Shown piece after piece: positions 1-6,053 of a DNA stretch of 6,053 nt. The DNA comes from Alphaproteobacteria bacterium (GTDB lineage: Bacteria; Pseudomonadota; Alphaproteobacteria; Rhodospirillales; Magnetospirillaceae): contig JADFZP010000216.1 in NCBI GenBank assembly GCA_015232485.1, forward strand, positions 1 through 6,053. The letters run 5' to 3'. Numbering within the stretch: position 1 is the first letter of the stretch; every line of letters starts with the position of its first letter. The notes under the pieces were generated by a model. It searched no databases and was not told the origin of the DNA. It saw only the letters and a list, made by a program, of their open reading frames with translations. Position numbers and translations under genes: made by a program.

Positions 1-486
1 ATGGGACGCCGAGAAGCTGGCGGGAATGACCGGCACCCCGGCCAGCCGCGCCACCCCGATCGCGCCCTCGGCGGCGCGCATGCGCGGACCGCGCGGACCG
101 TCCGGCGTGATGCCGACGCACGTGCCGAGCTTCAACAATTTCAGCAACCCGCGCAGCCCGGCCGTGCCGCCGCGCGTCGTGCTGCCGGCCACCGAGCCGA
201 CTCCCAGATGGGCGATGGTGCGGGCGATCAACTGGCCGTCGCGATGCTCGGACACCAGCATGCTGACCGGCTTGCCGTCCGGCCAAATGCCGATCATGCC
301 CAGCAGCCGGCCATGCCAGAAGGCGATCACGAAGGGCTTGCCGTCGCGCCACAGCGCCCGCGCCGCGTCGCCGCCTTCGTGCTGGAAGCGGGCGCTGCGC
401 AGCATCAACCAGACATAGCCGGCCACGATTCGGCACAGCGCCCCGCGAATCGCCTCGTTGCGGCCGATGCGTTTGACCAGCCGCAT
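1..486 (-). CDS. DUF374 lysophospholipid acyltransferase-like protein (lipid A late acyltransferase candidate), 3' end missing
   Basis: The first 162 residues are present and the gene continues past the left edge. The translation has the family's landmarks: FWHGR (56-60), SEHRDGQLIA (79-88), GSTTRGG (101-107) and TPDGPRGPRM (127-136). These identify the DUF374 branch of the LPLAT superfamily. From memory, a DUF374 member in Helicobacter/Campylobacter (LpxJ) is a late lipid A acyltransferase, so addition of a secondary acyl chain to lipid A at the inner membrane is the likely role. That is inferred from family and context. The ATG at 486-484 directly follows the msbA stop codon (TGA, 489-487) with no spacer, and a GAGGG Shine-Dalgarno lies at 496-492 inside msbA, so the two are co-transcribed and probably translationally coupled. 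The classical HX4D acyltransferase motif is not obvious: the FWHGR histidine (H58) has no Asp five residues on. The family is secure; substrate and activity are not. Confidence 0.85.
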   Translation of the reverse strand, partial: MRLVKRIGRNEAIRGALCRIVAGYVWLMLRSARFQHEGGDAARALWRDGKPFVIAFWHGRLLGMIGIWPDGKPVSMLVSEHRDGQLIARTIAHLGVGSVAGSTTRGGTAGLRGLLKLLKLGTCVGITPDGPRGPRMRAAEGAIGVARLAGVPVIPASFSASH

Positions 487-2265
487 TCAGGCCCTCGCGC
501 GGCGCGGTTCGAGGGCGTGCAGGCGGGCATAGGCGCCGCCATGCGCCATCAGGCCGACATGGTCGCCCGATTCGATCACCTGGCCGCGATCGATGACGTG
601 GATCAAATCGGCGTCGACCACCGTCGACAGGCGATGGGCGACCACGATGGTGGTGCGGCCGCGCATCAGGCGCTCCAAAGCCTCCTGCACCTGGCGTTCG
701 GAATCGGTGTCGAGCGCCGAGGTCGCCTCGTCGAGCAGCAGGATCGGCGCGTCCTTCAGCATGGCCCGCGCGATGGCCAGACGCTGGCGCTGGCCCCCCG
801 ACAGGCGCACGCCCTGCTCGCCGACCATGGTGTCCCAGCCCTGGGGCAGCGCCTGGATGAACTCCAGCGCGGCGGCCGAGCGGGCGGCGGCCTCGATCTC
901 GGCGTCGCTGGCGCCCGGTCGGCCGAAGGCGATGTTGGCGCGCACCGTGTCGTCGAACAGGGTGATCTCCTGGCTGACCAGGGCCATGGCGCCGCGCAGG
1001 CTGGCCAGGGTGACCGCGCGCAGATCCTGGCCGTCGATGGTGATCCGCCCGTCGGTGACGTCGTAGAAGCGCGGGATCAGATTCAGGATGGTCGACTTGC
1101 CGGCGCCCGAGGGTCCGACCAGCGCCACCCGGCGCCCGGCCGGCACGTCGAGGTCGACGCCGTCCAGCGCCGTCTTCTCGCCGTCATAAGTGAAATAGAC
1201 GCTCTCGAAGCGCACCCGTCCGCCGGTCACCACCAGCGGCTGGGCGTCGGCGCGCTCGGCGATGGCGGCGCGCTCGTCCAGCAGGGCGAAGACGCGCTGG
1301 GCGGCGGCCAGCCCCTCTTGCAGGCTGGCGTTCAGATTGGCCAGCGACTTCATCGGCTGATAGGCCATCAACAGCGCCGTGACGAACGAGAAGAAGGCGC
1401 CCGCCGTGGTGGCGCCCTCGATGACCCGCGAGCCGCCATAGACGATCACGATGGCGACGGCGGCGCCGCCCAGCGTCTCCATGATCGGGCTGGCGGCGGC
1501 GCGGGTGCGGGCGGCGCGATAGACGTGGGAATAGATCGCCTCGACGACCGCGCGCACCTTGCCCGACTCGCGGGCCTCCATGGCGTAGGACTTGATGACC
1601 CGCATGCCCTGGAAGCTTTGCTCCAAGATGGTGGTGAAGCGGGCGATCTCCTCTTGGGTGTCGGTCGACGCGCGGCGCATCCGCCGCCCCAGCCGCACGA
1701 TCGGCAGGATGGCGATCGGGAAGGCGATGAACGAGACCGCCGCCAGCATCCAGTCTTGATAAAACATCAGGGCGACCAGGAAGATCACCGACAGGGTGTC
1801 CTTGCCGAAGCTGGTCAGCGCGTTCGAGACGGCGCCGCGCATCATGTTGACGTCGACGGTCAGCCGGCTGACCAGCCCGCCCGTCGCGGTGCCGTGGAAA
1901 AAGGCGAGGTCGAGGCCCAGCAGATGCTCGAACAGCCGGCACTGCATGCCGGCGATGATGCGCTGGCCGACCTGGGCCAGCAGCGCCGCCTGCCCATAGC
2001 TGGCCAGGCCCTTGACCAGGAAGGTCAGCAGCACGGCGCCGCCCACCGGCCACAGCAGGGCCATGTCGCGCTCGACGAACACCTTGTTGACCACCGGGTC
2101 CATCAGCCAGGCCGAGGCGGCGGTGGCGGCGGCGACCACCGCCATGCAGGCCAGCGCCATGCCGATGCGCCCGGCGTGGGGGCGCACGCCCTCGCGCAGC
2201 AGGCGACGGATCAGCAGCCATGTGGACTGGTCGAGCGGTACCCTCGTCTTGGCCAAGCATCCCAT
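487..2265 (-). CDS. msbA: MsbA-type lipid A export ABC transporter (fused permease/ATPase)
   Basis: This half-transporter acts as a homodimer in the inner membrane and is expected to flip the lipid A core from cytoplasmic to periplasmic leaflet using ATP. With the ATG at 2265 the protein has 592 residues, close to E. coli MsbA (582). A six-helix ABC exporter domain spans about residues 30-310 (hydrophobic runs near 35-57, 69-90, 155-190, 265-305). The ATPase domain follows: Walker A GPSGAGKST (384-392), Q-loop Q432, signature LSGGQ (488-492), Walker B ILLLDE (508-513), D-loop SALD (516-519) and H-loop H544. All catalytic residues are intact. A TTG at 2274 is in frame and would add three residues, but I prefer the ATG because a possible promoter would start transcription only about 5 nt before the TTG. 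Neither start has a clear Shine-Dalgarno. Other lipid or drug exporters of this subfamily look similar; the DUF374 gene directly downstream supports MsbA. Confidence 0.9.
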   Translation of the reverse strand: MGCLAKTRVPLDQSTWLLIRRLLREGVRPHAGRIGMALACMAVVAAATAASAWLMDPVVNKVFVERDMALLWPVGGAVLLTFLVKGLASYGQAALLAQVGQRIIAGMQCRLFEHLLGLDLAFFHGTATGGLVSRLTVDVNMMRGAVSNALTSFGKDTLSVIFLVALMFYQDWMLAAVSFIAFPIAILPIVRLGRRMRRASTDTQEEIARFTTILEQSFQGMRVIKSYAMEARESGKVRAVVEAIYSHVYRAARTRAAASPIMETLGGAAVAIVIVYGGSRVIEGATTAGAFFSFVTALLMAYQPMKSLANLNASLQEGLAAAQRVFALLDERAAIAERADAQPLVVTGGRVRFESVYFTYDGEKTALDGVDLDVPAGRRVALVGPSGAGKSTILNLIPRFYDVTDGRITIDGQDLRAVTLASLRGAMALVSQEITLFDDTVRANIAFGRPGASDAEIEAAARSAAALEFIQALPQGWDTMVGEQGVRLSGGQRQRLAIARAMLKDAPILLLDEATSALDTDSERQVQEALERLMRGRTTIVVAHRLSTVVDADLIHVIDRGQVIESGDHVGLMAHGGAYARLHALEPRRARA

Positions 2266-2285
2266 CCGGATCAATCAAGGCCGAC

Positions 2286-2314
2286 CATATAGCACGGCCG
2301 CCCAAGGGGTTGAA
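2286..2314 (-). promoter_or_regulatory. Possible sigma-70-type promoter for the msbA operon
   Basis: On the minus strand, TTCAAC (2314-2309) and TATATG (2291-2286) are separated by exactly 17 nt. They match the consensus boxes at 3 of 6 and 4 of 6 positions. Transcription would begin near 2279, giving a leader of about 14 nt before the ATG at 2265. The site lies in the gap between divergent genes, where a promoter is needed. The match is weak, and in GC-rich alphaproteobacteria such matches are easy to find by chance. Confidence 0.3.
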
Positions 2315-2392
2315 GGGCCGGGGCCGCAGAAAGCCATTCCCCAACCCGGACATGGGGTGTAAGAGAGGCGACCCGAATCGTGACAGCCCGAC

Positions 2393-3151
2393 ATGACCGA
2401 AGCAGTACCCGAAAGCGCCCCCGAAATAGCGGTGGTGGTGCCCGTCAAGAACGAGGCCGACAACATCCTGCCCCTGATCGGCGAGATCCACCAAGCCCTG
2501 GACGGCGTCGCCGCCTTCGAGGTGATCTATGTCGACGATGGCAGCGACGACCAGACGCCTTCCCGCCTGATCGAGGCGGGGCGCGCCTTTCCGCGCCTGC
2601 GCGTCCTGCGCCACCGCAAAAGCTGCGGCCAAAGCCAGGCGGTGGCGACCGGCGTGCGCCATGCCCGCGCGCCCTTGATCGCCACGCTGGACGGCGACGG
2701 CCAGAACGATCCGGCCGACATCCCCGCCCTGCTCGCCATGATGCGCGAATCCCCCGAAGCCGAGCGCGATCGGCTGATGATCGCCGGCCATCGGCGCAAG
2801 CGCCAAGACACCGGCCTGCGCCGGCTGTCGTCGCGGGTCGCCAACGGGGTGCGCGCCGGCCTGCTGGGCGACGACACGCCCGATTCGGGCTGCGGGCTCA
2901 AGCTGTTTTCAAAGCAGGCCTTCCTGGACATGCCGCGCTTCGACCACATGCACCGCTTCCTGCCGGCCTTGATGCTGCGCCAGGGCGGGCGGGTGGTCTC
3001 GGTGGCGGTCAATCACCGCCAACGCGAACGGGGTGTGTCCAAATACGGCGTGTGGAACCGCCTGTGGGTGGGCATCGTCGACCTGTTCGGCGTGATGTGG
3101 CTGCAACGGCGCGCCAACCGTCCCGAGGTCGAGGAGTCGCCGCCGGGATGA
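2393..3151 (+). CDS. GT2 family glycosyltransferase, polyprenyl/dolichol-phosphate sugar transferase-like
   Basis: A 252-residue GT-A fold enzyme. Visible family motifs are the N-terminal VVVPVKNEADNI (14-25), the nucleotide-sugar site VDDGSDDQT (47-55), the metal-binding DXD region LDGDGQNDPADI (99-110), SGCGLKLF (165-172), and HRQRERGVSKYG (208-219), characteristic of the DPM1/GtrB/ArnC-like branch. It probably transfers a sugar from a nucleotide donor to a polyprenyl phosphate on the cytoplasmic face of the inner membrane; the sugar cannot be told. GtrB-type enzymes usually have two C-terminal transmembrane helices. This one ends after a single short hydrophobic stretch (about 221-237), so it resembles the soluble or peripheral DPM1 form. 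An in-frame TGA at 2381-2383 makes the ATG at 2393 the first possible start, yet no Shine-Dalgarno sits at normal distance (AGAGAGG is about 24 nt upstream). It overlaps the next gene by 4 bp (ATGA). Confidence 0.88.
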   Translation: MTEAVPESAPEIAVVVPVKNEADNILPLIGEIHQALDGVAAFEVIYVDDGSDDQTPSRLIEAGRAFPRLRVLRHRKSCGQSQAVATGVRHARAPLIATLDGDGQNDPADIPALLAMMRESPEAERDRLMIAGHRRKRQDTGLRRLSSRVANGVRAGLLGDDTPDSGCGLKLFSKQAFLDMPRFDHMHRFLPALMLRQGGRVVSVAVNHRQRERGVSKYGVWNRLWVGIVDLFGVMWLQRRANRPEVEESPPG

Positions 3152-3846
3152 AGCCGCGGCTGCTGCTGAAGGGACTGGTGCTGATCGCCAGCTTCGCCGC
3201 CGTGGGTTACGCGGTGACGGAAAGCGGGCTGGGCGCCATGCTGGACAAAGCCTGGATCGACAACGAGGTGCGCGGCAAGGGCCTGACCGGCGAGGTGCTG
3301 TTCATGGCGATCGCCACACTGGCGGCGGCGATCGGCGTGCCGCGCCAGATGGTCAGCTTCCTGGCCGGCTACGCCTTCGGGCTGTGGCTGGGGACCGGGC
3401 TGGCCTTGCTGGCCTCGACGCTGGGCTGCGTGGTGGCGTTCGGCTATGCCCGGCTGCTCGGCCGCGGGCTGGTCGAGGCGCGCTTCGCCTCGCGCATCCG
3501 GCGCATCGACGGCTTCCTGGCCGGCAATCCCTTCACCATGACCCTGTTGATCCGCTTCCTGCCGATCGGGTCGAACGTCGTCACCAATCTGGTGGCCGGC
3601 GTGACCAGCGTGCGGCCCTTGCCGTTCTTCGCCGGCTCGGCGGCCGGCTATGTGCCGCAGACCCTGATCTTCGCCCTGCTGGGGGCCGGCATCGAATTGA
3701 ATCCGCAGGCCGCCACGGCGGTCAGCGCCGCCCTGTTCGTGGTCTCGGCGCTGCTGGGCGTCCACCTGTTCCGCCGTTTCCGCAATGGCCGCGCGCTCGA
3801 TCCCGACATCGAGGCGGCGCTGGACGACGAAACCGCCGCGCGCTGA
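3148..3846 (+). CDS. TVP38/TMEM64 (VTT domain, DedA-like) membrane protein
   Basis: A 232-residue multi-pass inner-membrane protein. Hydrophobic segments lie near residues 5-24, 49-66, 70-100, 131-150, 156-181 and 189-207. VTT-domain hallmarks are the FLAGYAFGLWLG segment (71-82) followed by a Gly/Ala-rich helix, RFLPIGSNVVTNLVAG (136-151) with its conserved Arg and Pro, and GYVPQTLIFALLGAG (167-181). Related DedA/VTT proteins (bacterial DedA members, eukaryotic TMEM41B/VMP1) are reported to move lipids or polyprenyl phosphate between leaflets; a similar role here is inference. The ATG at 3148 overlaps the glycosyltransferase stop codon, and GAGGAG at 3131-3136 is an adequate ribosome binding site, so translation is probably coupled. 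The same reading frame stays open upstream to a GTG at 2380, but that part is a shadow of the glycosyltransferase gene. No terminator is visible after the stop, and the groES promoter begins about 26 bp downstream. Confidence 0.87.
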   Translation: MKPRLLLKGLVLIASFAAVGYAVTESGLGAMLDKAWIDNEVRGKGLTGEVLFMAIATLAAAIGVPRQMVSFLAGYAFGLWLGTGLALLASTLGCVVAFGYARLLGRGLVEARFASRIRRIDGFLAGNPFTMTLLIRFLPIGSNVVTNLVAGVTSVRPLPFFAGSAAGYVPQTLIFALLGAGIELNPQAATAVSAALFVVSALLGVHLFRRFRNGRALDPDIEAALDDETAAR

Positions 3847-3872
3847 ACGGCACTCCCGATTCGCCATGAACC

Positions 3873-3901
3873 TTGACAAATCGCCGATGTCCCAATAGAT
3901 G
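3873..3901 (+). promoter_or_regulatory. groESL promoter (sigma-70 type, also RpoH-like)
   Basis: A perfect -35 hexamer TTGACA (3873-3878) is followed after 17 nt by TAGATG (3896-3901) as the -10, which places the transcription start near 3907-3909, at the edge of the CIRCE operator. The same bases can be read as a heat-shock sigma-32 promoter: CCTTGAC (3871-3877), then 13 nt, then CCCAATAGA (3891-3899), resembling the CTTGAA / CCCCAT-type consensus. Which sigma factor is used cannot be settled from sequence; use by both is plausible for an alphaproteobacterial groESL operon. Confidence 0.7.
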
Positions 3902-3902
3902 A

Positions 3903-3929
3903 TTGGCACTCATCCCGCCTGAGTGCTAA
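3903..3929 (+). promoter_or_regulatory. CIRCE operator (HrcA binding site)
   Basis: TTGGCACTC (3903-3911), a 9-nt spacer, then GAGTGCTAA (3921-3929). This is the CIRCE inverted repeat (TTAGCACTC-N9-GAGTGCTAA) with a single departure, G for A at the third base of the left arm. It lies immediately after the -10 box and spans the predicted transcription start, so bound HrcA would block initiation. HrcA repressor activity depends on GroEL itself in known systems, giving feedback control of the operon. HrcA is not encoded in this window. Confidence 0.95.
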
Positions 3930-3959
3930 CAATCGCGCCAGGCCAGGGTATCGGATTGA

Positions 3960-3985
3960 GAACGATCGATTCGTTCGTTTACGAA
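3960..3985 (+). promoter_or_regulatory. Alternative hairpins in the groES leader
   Basis: Two mutually exclusive short hairpins can be drawn in the 5' leader. GAACGA (3960-3965) pairs with TCGTTC (3971-3976) around a 5-nt loop; alternatively TTCGT (3974-3978) pairs with ACGAA (3981-3985), which covers the first two bases of the AAGGAG Shine-Dalgarno. Both stems are short and AT-containing, so either could melt with temperature. This is a drawn structure only, without energy calculation or covariation. Confidence 0.2.
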
Positions 3986-3989
3986 GGAG
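3984..3989 (+). promoter_or_regulatory. groES ribosome binding site
   Basis: AAGGAG, a strong Shine-Dalgarno 7 nt before the ATG at 3997, fixes the groES start and fits a highly expressed gene. Confidence 0.9.
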
Positions 3990-3996
3990 ACTGTGA

Positions 3997-4284
3997 ATGA
4001 AGTTCAGACCGCTCCACGACCGGGTCGTGGTCAAGCGCCTTGAAGGCGAAGAAAAGACCGCTGGCGGGATCATCATCCCCGACACCGCCAAGGAGAAGCC
4101 CCAGCAGGGCGAGATTCTCGCCGTCGGTCCGGGCGCTCGCGGCGAGGACGGCAAAGTCACTCCGCTCGACGTCAAGGTGGGTGATCGGATCCTGTTCGGC
4201 AAGTGGTCGGGCACGGAAGTCACGATCGAGGGCTCCGAAGTCCTGATCATGAAGGAATCCGACGTCATGGGCGTCATCGGTTAA
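3997..4284 (+). CDS. groES: Co-chaperonin GroES (Hsp10)
   Basis: A full-length 95-residue co-chaperonin that caps the GroEL ring as a heptamer and closes the folding chamber in the cytoplasm. It begins with the family signature KFRPLHDRVVVKR (2-14). The mobile loop that contacts GroEL covers about residues 16-33 and contains the hydrophobic tripeptide III (25-27) after GG. The roof-loop region GPGARGEDGK (44-53) and the C-terminal VLIMKESDVMGVIG (82-95) are typical. Length and motifs match standard GroES (97 in E. coli), with no sign of damage. It is the first gene of the operon, with groEL starting 18 nt after its stop codon. Confidence 0.98.
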   Translation: MKFRPLHDRVVVKRLEGEEKTAGGIIIPDTAKEKPQQGEILAVGPGARGEDGKVTPLDVKVGDRILFGKWSGTEVTIEGSEVLIMKESDVMGVIG

Positions 4285-4286
4285 TC

Positions 4287-4293
4287 GGAAGGA
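4287..4293 (+). promoter_or_regulatory. groEL ribosome binding site
   Basis: GGAAGGA lies in the 18-nt gap between the groES stop and the groEL ATG at 4303, with a 9-nt spacing. It supports independent strong initiation of groEL. Confidence 0.85.
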
Positions 4294-4302
4294 TCGAGAA
4301 AT

Positions 4303-5943
<1,641 letters not shown>

Positions 5944-5966
5944 GCCCAAGTCGCACGAAAGTTGGG

Positions 5967-5997
5967 AAGGGGGCCGCACCAGCGGCCCCCTTTTTCT
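5967..5997 (+). terminator. Intrinsic terminator of groESL
   Basis: GGGGGCCGC (5969-5977) and GCGGCCCCC (5982-5990) form a perfect 9-bp GC stem with an ACCA loop, extendable by two A-T pairs, followed by TTTTTCTTT (5991-5999). It lies 23 bp after the groEL stop codon. On the opposite strand the stem is followed by TTCCC rather than a T-run, so it should act mainly on the plus strand. Confidence 0.93.
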
Positions 5998-6053
5998 TTG
6001 GAATAACCGAAAATCCTTGCGATGCCGGCCGGCTGGAGCTACCAGTTTCAGGC
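5998..6053. other. Intergenic tail, nothing firmly identified
   Basis: These 56 bases follow the groESL terminator and reach the right edge. An ATG at 6022 opens a plus-strand frame of ten codons (MPAGWSYQFQ) to the end of the window without a convincing ribosome binding site. On the minus strand, one frame has stops at 6049-6051 and 6040-6042 that could end a gene arriving from the right. Neither can be supported from so little sequence. Confidence 0.3.

Noticed and set aside
2271..2288. A five-codon minus-strand frame (ATG at 2288, TGA at 2273-2271) just before msbA, as a possible upstream leader peptide.
   Set aside because: The ATG lies inside the putative -10 box and upstream of the predicted transcription start, and no ribosome binding site is present.
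1..2292. A 763-codon open frame on the plus strand, opposite msbA and the DUF374 gene.
   Set aside because: Its translation is rich in Gln, His, Arg, Ala and Gly with no recognisable domain, while the minus strand encodes complete ABC transporter motifs. This is the usual antisense shadow in GC-rich coding DNA.
2339..2357. CCCCA...TGGGG inverted repeat upstream of the glycosyltransferase.
   Set aside because: The stem is only 5 bp with a 9-nt loop and no T-run, so it is neither a terminator nor a convincing operator.
1184..2806. A 540-codon minus-strand frame spanning the divergent gap.
   Set aside because: It crosses both real genes in the wrong frames, and its composition is that of shadow translation (repeated Arg/Ala/Gly/Pro).
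2380..3147. An N-terminal extension of the VTT protein back to a GTG at 2380, giving a 488-residue fusion.
   Set aside because: The extra 256 residues are Arg/Pro/Gly-rich and occupy a frame overlapping the glycosyltransferase, whose motifs are intact in the other frame. The ATG at 3148 with GAGGAG upstream is the natural start.
6022..6053. Possible start of a new plus-strand gene (MPAGWSYQFQ).
   Set aside because: Only ten codons are visible and there is no clear ribosome binding site, so it cannot be supported here.

Overview
This is a high-GC chromosomal window, almost certainly from an alphaproteobacterium. Rhodospirillales (Magnetospirillum/Phaeospirillum-like) is my best guess, based on protein character rather than a database search. 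It holds six genes in three transcription groups, and no mobile element, CRISPR array, tRNA or rRNA that I can see. The long open frames antisense to msbA and groEL are GC-rich shadows, not genes.

Left block, minus strand (1-2265): an MsbA-type lipid A flippase ABC transporter, followed with no gap (TGA then ATG) by a DUF374-family acyltransferase-like protein that runs off the left edge. In Gram-negatives this pairing belongs to the late lipid A/LPS pathway: one protein adds or handles acyl chains and the other flips the lipid across the inner membrane. A possible promoter for this operon lies in the 127-bp divergent gap at 2266-2392.

Middle block, plus strand (2393-3846): a GT2 glycosyltransferase of the dolichol/polyprenyl-phosphate sugar transferase type overlaps by 4 bp (ATGA) a multi-pass TVP38/TMEM64 (VTT, DedA-like) membrane protein. 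The coupling suggests a pair that makes a lipid-linked sugar and moves the lipid across the membrane. That is an inference, but it is the most original biology here.

Right block, plus strand (3873-5997): a complete groES-groEL heat-shock operon. It has a perfect TTGACA -35 element, a near-perfect CIRCE operator (TTGGCACTC-N9-GAGTGCTAA) just downstream of the -10, strong ribosome binding sites, and a strong intrinsic terminator after groEL. The promoter can also be read as an RpoH (sigma-32) promoter, so control by both HrcA and RpoH is plausible.

No gene-free stretch exceeds 150 bp. The last 56 bases after the terminator hold nothing I can call with confidence. Overall this is an ordinary housekeeping/envelope region, and the findings are leads rather than a clear new system.
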